Positions 24,791 to 34,197 of a DNA stretch of 64,000 bases are shown in pieces. The translations under genes were made by a program, and so were the position numbers. The stretch's first letter is position 1, and each line of letters opens with the position of its first letter. Below the pieces are notes generated by a model. It worked only from the letters and a program-made list of their open reading frames with translations. It was not told where the DNA came from and did no database searches. This stretch comes from Desulfosarcina ovata subsp. ovata. GTDB taxonomy: Bacteria; Desulfobacterota; Desulfobacteria; Desulfobacterales; Desulfosarcinaceae. The DNA lies in contig NZ_AP021879.1 of the NCBI RefSeq assembly GCF_009689005.1, positions 4,580,652-4,644,651 on the forward strand. Direction: 5' to 3'.

Positions 24791-24902
24791 GAGCCGCTTT
24801 GACCGCTAACGGCTGCCAGCCACAGGAGATTTCGGCTCCGGTATGTGTCCGAAATAGATTACGGATAAAACGTGGCTGGTGGACAACGGGTGCCAGCGGC
24901 TT
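24791..24902 (+). ncRNA. Candidate structured RNA upstream of metK
   Basis: The gap between the kinase-like gene and metK folds into nested helices on paper: GAGCCGCT (24791-24798) with AGCGGCTT (24895-24902), then CCAGCCAC (24816-24823) with GTGGCTGG (24872-24879), and inside it two hairpins, GGAG/CTCC (24825-24839) and TCCG/CGGA (24848-24865). This multi-branched shape resembles a leader or riboswitch, but I could not match it to a SAM, SAH or cobalamin class. A possible promoter (TTGCTA, 17 nt, TATTTT at 24944-24972) lies downstream of it, which would place it outside the metK transcript. Confidence 0.35.
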
Positions 24903-25016
24903 TCTTGCTTGTTGTATTGTTAGCAAATCGTACGCCACAGACCTTGCTAATGACTTTAAGAGAAGGTATTTTATATGTTTCGGGGTTGCCCGTTTATTCC
25001 ATAGAAGGAGACCTGC

Positions 25017-26183
25017 ATGACCAACAATTTTTTATTTACCTCCGAATCGGTAACCGAAGGCCATCCGGACAAAGTGGCCGATGCGATTTCAGACGCCATT
25101 TTGGATGCCATCATGACCCAGGACACGGGGTGCCGGGTGGCCTGCGAAACCCTGGTTACCACCGGGCTGGCCTTCATCGCCGGCGAAATCACCACCGATT
25201 GCTACGTGGATATGCCCCAGATCGTCCGGGACACCATCAAGGATATCGGTTATCATTCCTCCCAGATGGGGTTTGACTGGCGGACCTGTTCGGTCATCAC
25301 CAGCATTGATCACCAGAGCCCGGACATTGCTCAGGGGGTCAACCAGGGGCAGGGGCTTTACAAGGATCAGGGAGCTGGCGATCAAGGGCTGATGTTCGGT
25401 TTCGCCACGGATGAGACACCGGAGTTGATGCCCATGCCGATCATGTATGCGCACAAACTGACCCGTCGCCTGACCCAGGTGCGTAAAAATGGCGCCCTGG
25501 ACTTTCTCAGGCCGGACGGGAAATCCCAGGTGACCATTGAGTACCAAGACGGCCAACCCAAACGGGTGGACACCATCGTTGTTTCCAGCCAACACAAACC
25601 CGATGTGACCCACGAGGACCTGCGCGAAGCGATTATCGAAGAGGTGATCAAAAAAGTGATCCCGGCCAGCATGATTGATGGCGATACGCGCTATTTCGTC
25701 AACCCCACCGGCCGGTTCGTTGTGGGGGGGCCCATGGGTGACTGCGGGCTTACCGGGCGTAAGATCATCGTGGATACTTACGGCGGCCAGGGGAGCCATG
25801 GGGGCGGGTGTTTTTCCGGCAAGGATCCCTCCAAGGTTGACCGCAGCGCCTCCTACATGGGGCGGCATGTGGCCAAGAACATTGTTGCCGCGGGGCTGGC
25901 GAAGCGGTGCGAAGTCCAGATTGCCTACGCCATCGGGGTGGCCGAACCGGTGTCGGTGATGATCGATCTCATGCATACCGGAAAAGTACCCAAGGAACGG
26001 GTGGAGGAGATTGTCAAAGAGGTTTTCGACCTGCGACCGGCGGCCATTATCGAGTACCTCGATTTGCTGCGTCCCATCTACCGCAATACCGCGGCCTATG
26101 GCCATTTTGGCCGGACCGAACCGGAGTTTTCCTGGGAGCATACCAACAAGGCCGATATCATACGTGAAAAGGCCGGACTGTAG
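25017..26183 (+). CDS. metK: S-adenosylmethionine synthase
   Basis: This 388-residue enzyme makes SAM from methionine and ATP. Signatures are [17 protein letters not shown] (ATP site), the methionine-loop region [41 protein letters not shown] and [17 protein letters not shown] (K+/phosphate site), all intact. Length is normal. GAAGGAG lies 6 nt before the ATG. ahcY follows after 108 nt. Together with the MetE-like protein at 3287 this covers much of the activated-methyl cycle. Confidence 0.97.
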   Translation: MTNNFLFTSESVTEGHPDKVADAISDAILDAIMTQDTGCRVACETLVTTGLAFIAGEITTDCYVDMPQIVRDTIKDIGYHSSQMGFDWRTCSVITSIDHQSPDIAQGVNQGQGLYKDQGAGDQGLMFGFATDETPELMPMPIMYAHKLTRRLTQVRKNGALDFLRPDGKSQVTIEYQDGQPKRVDTIVVSSQHKPDVTHEDLREAIIEEVIKKVIPASMIDGDTRYFVNPTGRFVVGGPMGDCGLTGRKIIVDTYGGQGSHGGGCFSGKDPSKVDRSASYMGRHVAKNIVAAGLAKRCEVQIAYAIGVAEPVSVMIDLMHTGKVPKERVEEIVKEVFDLRPAAIIEYLDLLRPIYRNTAAYGHFGRTEPEFSWEHTNKADIIREKAGL

Positions 26184-26291
26184 ACTCGCCAACAGATTTT
26201 AAAAAAAGGAGATGGAAACAGACAGTCTGGTCCCATTTCCATTGATTGTCCTGCCGGGTGCTCGCCCCGGTGCGACGTGGAGGACGTTCCA

Positions 26292-27746
26292 ATGACACAA
26301 GCCGATCCTGTCGTGGCGATCGATGGCCCGCTGGCCTACGATCCGTCATTGCCATATAAGATTGCCGATCCTGCCCTTGCCGATTTCGGTGACAAGGAGA
26401 TGCAACTGTCGGAAAATGAAATGCCCGGTCTCATGGCCGTACGTGAAAAATACGGTTCACGGCAGCCGCTGAAGGGAATGAAGGTTACCGGCAGTCTGCA
26501 CATGACCATTCAGACCGCCATGCTCATCGACACCCTCAAACAGCTCGGGGCCGATATTCGCTGGGCATCGTGCAATATTTTTTCGACCCAGGACCATGCT
26601 GCCGCCGCCGTCGCCCGGAAAGGCTCGGCAGCGGTCTTTGCCTGGAAGGGGGAGAGCCTGGCCGAGTACTGGTGGTGTACGGAGCAGGCCCTGGTGTGGC
26701 CCGATGGCAGCGGACCGGACCTGATCGTGGATGACGGTGGCGACGCCACCATGTTTATCCACCAGGGCGTGGCGGTCGAAAACAATCCCGCTCTGTTGGA
26801 AGAAGCCTACGACTCCGCCGACATGCAGCTTCTGATGGCCCGACTGAAGACCAGTTACCAGAAGGACCCCGGGTTCTGGACGCGTATCGCCAAAACCGTG
26901 CGCGGCGTCTCCGAAGAAACCACCACCGGGGTGCACCGGCTTTACCAGTTGGCCCAGAAGGGTGAACTGCTCTTTTCGGCCTTCAACGTCAATGATTCGG
27001 TGACCAAATCCAAGTTCGATAACCTGTACGGCTGCCGGGAATCCCTGGCCGACGGCATCAAGCGGGCCACGGATGTGATGATGGCCGGCAAGGTGGTGGT
27101 GGTCTGCGGATACGGTGACGTGGGCAAAGGCTGTGCCCATTCCATGCGCGGTTATGGCGCGCGGGTGTTGGTAACGGAAGTGGATCCCATCTGCGCCCTG
27201 CAGGCCGCCATGGAGGGGTTTGAGGTGACCACCATGGCCGATGCCCTTGCCGAAGGCGATATTTTCGTTACTGCCACCGGTTGCTACCAGGTGATTACCG
27301 GCGCCCACATGGAGCTGATGAAAAACGAAGCCATCGTTTGCAACATCGGCCATTTCGATAATGAAATCGAGATGAGCTATCTGGAAAACAATCCGGCGTG
27401 CAAGAAAACTCCCATCAAACCCCAGGTAGACAAGTGGACGCTTGAATCCGGCCGCACGATCATTGTGCTTGCCGAAGGACGGCTGGTCAACCTGGGTTGT
27501 GCCACCGGCCACCCCAGTTTCGTCATGAGCAACAGCTTTACCAACCAGTGCCTGGCTCAGATCGAGTTAGCCTCGGGGGAGTATGAGAAAAATGTCTACA
27601 CCCTACCCAAGAAACTGGATGAAGAAGTGGCCCGGCTGCATCTGGCCCGCCTGGGCGTCAAGCTGACCACGCTGACTCCGGTCCAGGCCGAATATCTGGG
27701 GGTTTCGGTGGATGGACCGTTCAAGCCGGAGCACTACCGCTATTGA
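26292..27746 (+). CDS. ahcY: Adenosylhomocysteinase (SAH hydrolase)
   Basis: This 484-residue NAD-dependent enzyme splits S-adenosylhomocysteine to adenosine and homocysteine. Visible are [15 protein letters not shown], the substrate segment [25 protein letters not shown], the NAD fold [15 protein letters not shown] and the C-terminal KPEHYRY. The ATG at 26292 follows GGAGG; a GTG at 26277 would add 5 residues. No SAH riboswitch pattern is visible in the gap after metK. A hairpin followed by a T-rich run (27782-27830) is a good terminator candidate. Confidence 0.97.
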   Translation: MTQADPVVAIDGPLAYDPSLPYKIADPALADFGDKEMQLSENEMPGLMAVREKYGSRQPLKGMKVTGSLHMTIQTAMLIDTLKQLGADIRWASCNIFSTQDHAAAAVARKGSAAVFAWKGESLAEYWWCTEQALVWPDGSGPDLIVDDGGDATMFIHQGVAVENNPALLEEAYDSADMQLLMARLKTSYQKDPGFWTRIAKTVRGVSEETTTGVHRLYQLAQKGELLFSAFNVNDSVTKSKFDNLYGCRESLADGIKRATDVMMAGKVVVVCGYGDVGKGCAHSMRGYGARVLVTEVDPICALQAAMEGFEVTTMADALAEGDIFVTATGCYQVITGAHMELMKNEAIVCNIGHFDNEIEMSYLENNPACKKTPIKPQVDKWTLESGRTIIVLAEGRLVNLGCATGHPSFVMSNSFTNQCLAQIELASGEYEKNVYTLPKKLDEEVARLHLARLGVKLTTLTPVQAEYLGVSVDGPFKPEHYRY

Positions 27747-27781
27747 GGCGTTGTTCATCGGTGGCGGCCGGGACGTCAACC

Positions 27782-27830
27782 GGCCGGTCACCGGTGAACC
27801 GGCCACAGGTGGTTGATTTCCTTTTTATTT
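27782..27830 (+). terminator. Terminator after ahcY
   Basis: GGCCGGT (27782-27788) pairs with ACCGGCC (27798-27804) around a 9-nt loop, and outer CAACC/GGTTG bases extend the structure. A T-rich run (TTGATTTCCTTTTTATTT) follows from 27813. It lies between converging ahcY and the lipoprotein gene and overlaps the latter's stop. Confidence 0.5.
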
Positions 27831-28196
27831 CCCTGTTTCCAACTGCATTGCACGCAGTTGTTCAACCCCCTGATCCACGGTGCCGATCTCTTTCTGTGTA
27901 ATGGCCAGTTGCCTGGCCTGCCGGAGGGTTTCAAAACCGCCGGTGATGTCTCCCCGATGGCCCTGAACCAGGGCAATGCCCACATATGCCGGCGCAAAGG
28001 CGCCATTCAGACGTTTTGCGTGCAAGAATTCGGTGTGCGCGGCATCGATTTTCCCACAAGAAAGCAGGCTGAGACCGTTTTTAACATGCTGATCCGGCGT
28101 GTCCAGGCCGGGCCGCAGGAAGATGGTATCCGGGCCACAGGCACCGAGCAGCAGCATCCAGAGAATCAGCCCGGCAAGCGGTATGTTTCGATACAT
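27825..28196 (-). CDS. TPR-like lipoprotein
   Basis: This 123-residue protein has a lipoprotein signal (residues 1-20, lipobox LLGAC with Cys20), so it is probably anchored in an envelope membrane. The rest is helical with a TPR-like pattern (HVKNGLSLLSCGKIDAAHTEFLHAK, then FAPAYVGIALVQGHRGD). I do not recognise a specific function. GGAGCG precedes the start, which lies 9 nt after the stop of the gene upstream, so both are likely cotranscribed. Confidence 0.75.
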   Translation of the reverse strand: MYRNIPLAGLILWMLLLGACGPDTIFLRPGLDTPDQHVKNGLSLLSCGKIDAAHTEFLHAKRLNGAFAPAYVGIALVQGHRGDITGGFETLRQARQLAITQKEIGTVDQGVEQLRAMQLETGK

Positions 28197-28205
28197 AAAC
28201 GCTCC

Positions 28206-29132
28206 TTATTCGTCGCCGTCGGATGGAATGGGTGCAGGGTCTGGCGACGTGACGGGTGGCGGCGGTGGGCCAAGCACAATGCAGACCCGGCACGCCTTCA
28301 GGAAGCATAGGTAGGCGGCAGAACTGCGCAGGCGGGCTGCGTCGGTGTTGGCGATGACCAATGCCGATGAACCGCGTGCATCGGTTCGGATGGCCTTGAT
28401 GACCATGGGCCGCTCACCCACCCGCCGGATATTTTCGCGGGCCGCCGCCAGGGTCGTGGAAAAACCGCTCATCCCCTGGGATACCGCATACTCGCGGCTG
28501 ACAAAGGCCGGCCCATAGACCACTTCACCGGTTTCGTCCACCACCAGTGGCGCCAGGGCCGGTTGGGCGCCGATGCCGATGGCATTAAGAATCAACCCGG
28601 TGTGGGTGCCAGTAGTGCCGTTTTTTTCCCCTTGGGGTAAATTGTCCGGTGATGGATGGGCCGATACCGTGGCAGTGACCGTATCCACCTGGCGGATCTC
28701 CGCGGGCAGTACAAACTGGGCAAAACCACCGGTCAGCGGCATGCTCAATTCAATTTCCAGGGTGCCGTCGGAAAGGTATTCCTGGCGGATGGGGGTAGCG
28801 TTGCGGGCCAGATTGACCAACCCTTCCCGGAAAGACGAGGCTGCCGCCATACGCGAGGACACCCGGGCGGTGGCATCAATACGGATGGCCGCAACGGTTT
28901 CCAGAATATTTCCCACCGCTGCCTGCCGGGCGGCATCAAGGCGTGCTGTGGATGCGTCCGTCGACCGTTCGGCGTCAGCCTCAGCCGGGGTGCTGCGTCC
29001 TTTTGCCTGCACCACGGCAGCACTCCAGTTGATGCAGCCGGTTTCAAGCTGTTGGATCACAGGCTCATCGGCCACGGCCGGTTCAGCCGGTGGTAACAAC
29101 AGCAGAACGAGCGGCAACAAGCGCCCAAGCAT
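28206..29132 (-). CDS. Exported LPP20-like protein of unknown function
   Basis: With the ATG at 29132 the protein has 308 residues and a signal peptide (MLGRLLPLVLLLLPPAEPAVA). The segment INWSAAVVQAKGRS, then LDAARQAAVGNILETVAAIRIDA, resembles the LPP20/flagellar-assembly-T N-terminal fold of exported proteins. The C-terminal part ends in two Cys (LKACRVCIVLG) and a Pro/Asp tail. An in-frame ATG at 29192 would hide the signal behind 20 polar residues and has no ribosome site, so the shorter start is chosen, though it also lacks a clear one. It is divergent from the Mla-type genes and paired with the TPR lipoprotein. Confidence 0.62.
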   Translation of the reverse strand: MLGRLLPLVLLLLPPAEPAVADEPVIQQLETGCINWSAAVVQAKGRSTPAEADAERSTDASTARLDAARQAAVGNILETVAAIRIDATARVSSRMAAASSFREGLVNLARNATPIRQEYLSDGTLEIELSMPLTGGFAQFVLPAEIRQVDTVTATVSAHPSPDNLPQGEKNGTTGTHTGLILNAIGIGAQPALAPLVVDETGEVVYGPAFVSREYAVSQGMSGFSTTLAAARENIRRVGERPMVIKAIRTDARGSSALVIANTDAARLRSSAAYLCFLKACRVCIVLGPPPPPVTSPDPAPIPSDGDE

Positions 29133-29278
29133 ATGCAAAAAATTAAAATTTGCTTTCAATTCTTGACAGTTACGCCTATTGGGTTGACCCATTTGAATGT
29201 TATATTGTAAGAAGTCAGATAAGTCAACACGGGCATGTCGGCGTAATCGTCCATCACAAAAAGGGATTTTCAGGCACC

Positions 29279-30055
29279 ATGGGAAACCTGATTGGCGTAC
29301 TGGGCAGAAGCACCATTCATTCCCTCAACCGTCTGATGGATCTGTGTGCGTTGACCTACCGTCTGCTGGCGATTTCCATCCAATTACCCCATATCGGACG
29401 GGTGCTGATCAAGCGGGTAATGGTAGAGCAGGTTTACTTTACCGCGGTTCAGGCCTTGCCGGTGATCATCCCCGTCGCACTGATCATCGGCAGCCTGATG
29501 ATCGTCCAGTTTTCGCAGCTGTCCGGCCAGGTGGACCTGGGAAAGCTGGTGGTTCTGCTAATGCTGCGGGAGATTGGCCCGATGATCACCGCGATCGTCG
29601 TGATTTTGCGTTCGGCCACGGCCGTGACCATCGAAACGTCCTATATGCGGGTTTTAAATGAGATCGACACTCTGGAGATGGCCGGAATCGATCCCATGCA
29701 TACGGTCTGCCTGCCCCGGTTGATGGGCATTACGTCCGCTGTTGTCAGTCTTGTGCTGGTGTTTGACCTGACGGCGATCATTGGTGGGTATGCCGTTGTC
29801 AGGGGCGTCACCCGTCTGCCGGTGGAGGGCTTTATTCAGCAGATTGCCAAGGGGGTTGAGGGTACGGATATTGTTGTGGGCCTGCTGAAAGGTTTTTTTT
29901 TCGGCATCACCATCACGGTCACCTGCCTTTACCACGGACTTGCCCGCAAAAGCCAGATCACCCAGGTCCCGGTAGCCACTTCCCGGGCTGCCATGGACTG
30001 CTTTTTTTACTGCCTGGTGATCAATATTTTCGTCTCTTTTATATTTTATGTGTAG
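29279..30055 (+). CDS. mlaE: MlaE-family lipid ABC transporter permease
   Basis: This 258-residue inner-membrane permease has about five helices. Family segments include VEQVYFTAVQALPVIIPVAL, LREIGPMITAIVVILRSATA (with the usual REIGP), then LNEIDTLEMAGIDPMHTVCLPR and FGITITVTCLYHGL. MlaE works with an ATPase and an MCE protein to move phospholipids between the inner and outer membranes. The ATG at 29279 is chosen because upstream codons look non-coding; the ribosome site is weak. The ATPase-like gene begins 6 nt after its stop. Confidence 0.9.
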   Translation: MGNLIGVLGRSTIHSLNRLMDLCALTYRLLAISIQLPHIGRVLIKRVMVEQVYFTAVQALPVIIPVALIIGSLMIVQFSQLSGQVDLGKLVVLLMLREIGPMITAIVVILRSATAVTIETSYMRVLNEIDTLEMAGIDPMHTVCLPRLMGITSAVVSLVLVFDLTAIIGGYAVVRGVTRLPVEGFIQQIAKGVEGTDIVVGLLKGFFFGITITVTCLYHGLARKSQITQVPVATSRAAMDCFFYCLVINIFVSFIFYV

Positions 30056-30061
30056 ACGCCA

Positions 30062-30739
30062 ATGAGCTCTTTACCCATCGTTGAGATCACCGATCTGGTG
30101 GTTCTTCCACCCGGCACTTCACGGCGCTATGCGAGCCCCCGGTTTGCCGTGGAGCCCGGGGCGGTCATGGCCGTGGTGTGTGATCAGCCGGTGGACGCGG
30201 GACCGTTTTTGCGGATGCTGGCCACATTGGACCGTCCGGTACAGGGGGCCATCCGGTTCGACGGCCGTCCGCTGGATCTGGATGACTACCGTCAGTGCCT
30301 GCCGGTAAAGCGGCGGATCGGTTACGTGGCCGCGGACGCCGCCATGATCAGTAATCTGACCCTGCGGGAGAACCTGCTTTTATCGCGGTTTTACTTCGAA
30401 AACAACCTGGCCATCGAGCTTGACGAAACTGTGGACGTTCTGTGCCGTGATGCCGGTCTGGGATCAAAACTCGACCAGCGCCCGGCGGCGCTCAGTGACG
30501 CGGAACTGCTCAAGGCCATTACGATCCGGGAGATGGCCAAAGCGCCCCTGCTGATGCTGGTGCATCGGCCGGAAAATTTTATCGCGATTGCGGATAGGGA
30601 CGCCATTTTTAACGCCCTCAAAAATATGGTCCAGTCGGGAACTGCCGTGGTATTTTTTTCGCAGAATCCCGGTATGATCGATCTTGCCACGTCACAGCTG
30701 ACGTTGTCGGGCGGCGAGATCCACTTGCAATCCGTCTGA
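30062..30739 (+). CDS. Degenerate MlaF-like ABC ATPase (pseudo-ATPase)
   Basis: Position and overall pattern identify this 225-residue protein as the ATPase of the Mla-type set, yet every catalytic motif is changed. Walker A reads CDQPVDAGPFLRM with no GKS/T; the Q-loop glutamine is lost (RRIGYVAADAAMISNLTLREN); the LSGGQ signature is LSDAELLKA; Walker B is LLMLVHRPEN in place of LLLLDEP; and the H-loop histidine is replaced (VFFSQNPGMI). The frame is intact, length is normal and codon use is normal, so it appears to be selected rather than decaying. It may be a structural partner, with energy supplied by another ATPase elsewhere in the genome. Confidence 0.85.
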   Translation: MSSLPIVEITDLVVLPPGTSRRYASPRFAVEPGAVMAVVCDQPVDAGPFLRMLATLDRPVQGAIRFDGRPLDLDDYRQCLPVKRRIGYVAADAAMISNLTLRENLLLSRFYFENNLAIELDETVDVLCRDAGLGSKLDQRPAALSDAELLKAITIREMAKAPLLMLVHRPENFIAIADRDAIFNALKNMVQSGTAVVFFSQNPGMIDLATSQLTLSGGEIHLQSV

Positions 30740-30778
30740 CAGGGCGAAAACGACTTGACCCCGGAAGGTGGCGATCCA

Positions 30779-31819
30779 ATGGAAACTCAATACACCCGGG
30801 CGGAAAAGAGCGTCGGTATCTTTGTGGTTTGTATTGCGCTTCTGCTGCTTACCACAGTGGTCATGCTCGGCCGGGGAAAAGACTGGTTTGCCGAAGAGGT
30901 TGTTTTTTACACTGTTTTCAAAGAGAGTTATAACCTTCAGGCAAACGCGGCCGTCAAGCTCTTCAAGGCCGATATCGGCAAGGTCAAGCGGATATCGCTG
31001 GGAGAGGACAACGTCAAGGTCCAACTGGCCATCCTATCCCGCTATGCTTCACGGATCCGTGAAGGCTCCGTAGCCGTGGTGGACAGTCCCACGCTGATCG
31101 GATCGGAATTTATTTCCATTGCTCCCGGTCCTCCCACCGCCGCGAAAATTCCCCCCGACGGTACGATCCCGTCCATAGAAAAGAAATCCATTTCGGACAT
31201 TCTCAAAGAGTTCGAAGTCGAAAAAACAGCCATGCTGATGGTGCAGATGATCAAACAAATCGCCGGGCTGGTCTCCATCCTGAAAGATCCCCAGGGTCCA
31301 TTGCTGACGACCCTGTCCAACCTGGAAAAAACATCGGCGCACTTGGCGCAGATCACCGGCGGTATCCAAGATGGGCGGGGGACGCTGGGATCACTGGTGG
31401 CCTCCCGTGAACTGGTGGCGGGGGTCCTGTCGAATCTGGAGAAGATCCATGCGGTGTTAAGCGATCTGCAGACAGCCTCATCCAGAGGCCCGGCGATCAT
31501 GGAACAGGTTGGCGGCAATCTGGCCACGATTCAGACGGCCGGCAACGGGGTGGTGGAAAATGTGCAAGCCCTCAAGGGACTTCTTGAAGATGTCCGCCAG
31601 TCCGTGGCCACGACCCAGGTCACCCTGGAGAACCTCAAAAAGGGTAGTCTGGATATTCCCCGGGTCACCGCCACGGCCCGGGATGGCATCCGCGAGATCC
31701 GCGAGGGGGTGGCAAATATCGATCGGGTGGTCAAGAGCCTGCAGCGCAATATCATCATCCGTTCCAATTTGCCCGAGGGACCGACCTCCATGGATACGGA
31801 TGCCGGCCTGCGTCCCTGA
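30779..31819 (+). CDS. mlaD: MCE/MlaD-family lipid-binding protein
   Basis: This 346-residue protein has one N-terminal membrane anchor (VGIFVVCIALLLLTTVVML, about residues 12-30) and an MCE domain (about 38-125: YNLQANAAVKLFKADIGKVK, GSEFISIAPG). A long helical C-terminal part (150-330) has heptad character and repeated LSNLEK segments, typical of MCE proteins that build a periplasmic tube or hexameric ring. The start is ATG at 30779; a TTG at 30755 is the alternative. It closes the permease/ATPase/MCE operon. Confidence 0.9.
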   Translation: METQYTRAEKSVGIFVVCIALLLLTTVVMLGRGKDWFAEEVVFYTVFKESYNLQANAAVKLFKADIGKVKRISLGEDNVKVQLAILSRYASRIREGSVAVVDSPTLIGSEFISIAPGPPTAAKIPPDGTIPSIEKKSISDILKEFEVEKTAMLMVQMIKQIAGLVSILKDPQGPLLTTLSNLEKTSAHLAQITGGIQDGRGTLGSLVASRELVAGVLSNLEKIHAVLSDLQTASSRGPAIMEQVGGNLATIQTAGNGVVENVQALKGLLEDVRQSVATTQVTLENLKKGSLDIPRVTATARDGIREIREGVANIDRVVKSLQRNIIIRSNLPEGPTSMDTDAGLRP

Positions 31820-31857
31820 AGGCATTGTTTGCTTCCCCTCCCTGTTTTAACGCTTGC

Positions 31858-32754
31858 CTATGGGGTAAGCAGGGCCTTGATCCGCTGGCCGGCAGCCATT
31901 TCCGATATCCACGCCTCGGGAATCGCAGCCATGCCATGGGCCGCGCCCAGCACCATTCCCGCCAGGCTCCCGCGTGCCGATGAATCTCCGCCAGCCATTA
32001 CATTTTCCACCATGGCCGTTTTAAAATCGTCAGGGTAACGGGCAATGAGATGCACCGCTCCGGGCAGGCCTGCGTCAACACTGCACATCTGGCCGAATTC
32101 GGCGATGGTTTCGCGGGTATCCCGCTCCCGGCTTTCAAGGCCCATGGTGATTTGGCGGGCAATCGGGCTGTCGGCAAAGCGGGCCGCAAGGGTCTCTTCC
32201 AGTGCCGCCACAGGCGGTTTTCCGCTCAGAACGACTGCAAGCGTACGAGCAAAAAAATCTGCACTGGCGATCACCAGTGGGTTGGCGTGGGTAATCGCGG
32301 TTTGATCGCGGGCCGCATCCGCAAATTGTTCTGGGTCGTCCGGGTAGGCCGGCAGCAGGGCGGCCAGCCGCGATGCACCGGCCAGGTCGTCCGAATCGGA
32401 GCCGCACTCTGTCAGGTCTCCGCCGGCGTTCATCTTTTCCAGGGTGGCCTTGGTGGCCTTGTCGAAATAGCCGGCGTAATCCTCAAAAAAATGGCGCCAG
32501 GTACGGGAAAAATGCAGGGCCTCGAACCGGCCGGTTTCCGATACCGATTCGAGCAAAACCAGCATCTGGTCGCCATAATGGGTGAAATCGCCGGCCTTTT
32601 TGCCTTTGTGGTAAGAAGTCAGCGGGTCGTAATAGCGTTCCACACGGCCAAATTTTTTATCGATTACACCGGTGTTGTAAACCCAGTGGACCCCCAGTGA
32701 GAGGGCATCGGCCACAAACGCGCCGAAAACGGCTGCCTGTTGATTATCGGTCAT
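31858..32754 (-). CDS. ADP-ribosylglycohydrolase family protein
   Basis: This 298-residue protein matches the DraG/ADP-ribosylglycohydrolase fold: AVFGAFVADALSLGVHWVY at the start, THYGDQMLVLLES (usual T-DD-T region), and AGGDSSARGSLAGMVLGAAHG near residue 265, the position of the GGD-x-D metal site. One acidic metal ligand in each site seems replaced (GGDSSARG instead of GGDTD), so catalysis on ADP-ribosyl substrates is uncertain. AGGAGG lies 6-7 nt before the start. It converges with mlaD. No ADP-ribosyltransferase or nitrogenase gene is nearby. Confidence 0.82.
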   Translation of the reverse strand: MTDNQQAAVFGAFVADALSLGVHWVYNTGVIDKKFGRVERYYDPLTSYHKGKKAGDFTHYGDQMLVLLESVSETGRFEALHFSRTWRHFFEDYAGYFDKATKATLEKMNAGGDLTECGSDSDDLAGASRLAALLPAYPDDPEQFADAARDQTAITHANPLVIASADFFARTLAVVLSGKPPVAALEETLAARFADSPIARQITMGLESRERDTRETIAEFGQMCSVDAGLPGAVHLIARYPDDFKTAMVENVMAGGDSSARGSLAGMVLGAAHGMAAIPEAWISEMAAGQRIKALLTP

Positions 32755-32969
32755 GGTTTTCCTCCTGTTGGCGTGGATGGGTGGTAAAGAAGATCATGGA
32801 CATACGCGCAATGGTAAACAATAACCATGACCTGCCGATTTTCAATTTTCGGAGAAGATCACCGGAATGCCGGACAATCTAAAGTTTGGCGATGGCTGAA
32901 CGATATTAAACGTATTGATATTGAAAAAGGAGGGGATCTCTATCCTCCGCAGACCAAAGTGTTCAATGT

Positions 32970-34187
32970 ATGGCTTATATTCCGACGCGGCAGCTCAAAC
33001 CGGGAATGATTCTGTCCGAGGATGTCGCCGATGTCAACGGCCGGCTGCTGCTTGCCAAGGGCCAGGCCATCGGTGCCAACCACCTGACGGTGTTTAAAAT
33101 GTGGGGCGTACCCGAAGTGGCGGTCGACCAGGATGAAAATGTTCCGGCCGATCCGGCGCCTGCCCTGGACCCGGCCGTCATGCGCCGGGTGGCCGAAGGG
33201 TTGCAACCCGCTTTCGCGGACAACGATCTTACCCATCCGGCAGTGGCCGAAATTTTTCGTCAAGCCATACTGCACCGTTGCCGCAAAGGGACCGTCCAGC
33301 GAACGGCCGCCGCCGACCGGCCGGTAAAGGTCGTTTCGTCTCCCACGAGCGACGGTACCGCGCGGCGCAGGTCCCTGCGAACGCGCGATATCCAGCTGCC
33401 CGAGATTCCGACCCTCATTTTCAGGCTCAACGATACCATTGCCGACCCCTTTTCCTCGGCGGATGACATCGCCCAGGTGATCTCCAAAAGTCCGGGCCTC
33501 TCCGCACTGCTGCTTAAAATCGTCAACAGCGCCTTTTACGGCTTCCCTTCGCGTATCGACAGTATCGCCCGGGCGGTGGCCATCATCGGCTCCAAGGAGG
33601 TCTCCGCCCTGGCCGTGGGCATCACCACCCTGGAGGTGTTCAAAGATATCCCCAAAACGGTCTTCGACATGCAGGCCTTTACCCACCACAGCCTGGCTTG
33701 TGGGGTGCTGGCCCGCATCTTGGCGGCCAGCGGCAGTATCCGCAACACCGAGCAGATGTTTGTTTCCGGGCTGCTTCACGATATCGGTCGCCTGGTTATT
33801 TTCCGCTATTTTTCGAAAGAGGCGGCCCAGATGCTTGCATCGCCCACCGGCGGTTCGCTCTACGACCAGGAAAAACGGGCGCTGGGATTCCGGCATACCG
33901 ACATTGCCGTCGATCTTTTCGAAAAGTGGAAATTTCCCGTCGCCCTGACCCAGAATGTGATTTTTCATCACCGTCCGGTTTCGGCCCAGGATCCGGTCAA
34001 GGCCGCCATCGTTCATCTGGCGGACATGATCGCCCACAGCCTGGGAGAGGGCAAAAGCGGTGAGTGGCGGATTCCGGTTCTAGATATTGCCGCCTGGGAA
34101 AAACTGCGCCTATCGCCCCGTGCCCTGGCTACGATGATCCCCCAGGCCCTCCATCATCTGGGATTCCTGATGACGATTTTCCCATAG
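32970..34187 (+). CDS. HDOD-domain signalling protein
   Basis: This 405-residue cytosolic protein has an N-terminal region that resembles the start of HD-GYP/HDOD proteins (YIPTRQLKPGMILSEDVAD, then GRLLLAKGQAI), a basic linker and an HDOD domain (about 150-355). Typical segments are LPEIPTLIFRLNDTIADP, SPGLSALLLKIVNSAFYGFP, ISRAVAIIGSKEV-like IARAVAIIGSKEVSALAVG and VSGLLHDIGRLVIF. HDOD proteins usually have no nuclease activity and act in signalling. There is no good ribosome site at the ATG; an AAAGGAGGGG lies 37 nt upstream. The hybrid kinase starts 10 nt after its stop, indicating a shared operon. Confidence 0.87.
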   Translation: MAYIPTRQLKPGMILSEDVADVNGRLLLAKGQAIGANHLTVFKMWGVPEVAVDQDENVPADPAPALDPAVMRRVAEGLQPAFADNDLTHPAVAEIFRQAILHRCRKGTVQRTAAADRPVKVVSSPTSDGTARRRSLRTRDIQLPEIPTLIFRLNDTIADPFSSADDIAQVISKSPGLSALLLKIVNSAFYGFPSRIDSIARAVAIIGSKEVSALAVGITTLEVFKDIPKTVFDMQAFTHHSLACGVLARILAASGSIRNTEQMFVSGLLHDIGRLVIFRYFSKEAAQMLASPTGGSLYDQEKRALGFRHTDIAVDLFEKWKFPVALTQNVIFHHRPVSAQDPVKAAIVHLADMIAHSLGEGKSGEWRIPVLDIAAWEKLRLSPRALATMIPQALHHLGFLMTIFP

Positions 34188-34197
34188 CGGGTCACCC

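Noticed and set aside
26184..26291. SAH riboswitch between metK and ahcY
   Set aside because: The gap is short and lacks the conserved GAGGAGCG-like core and pairing I would expect.
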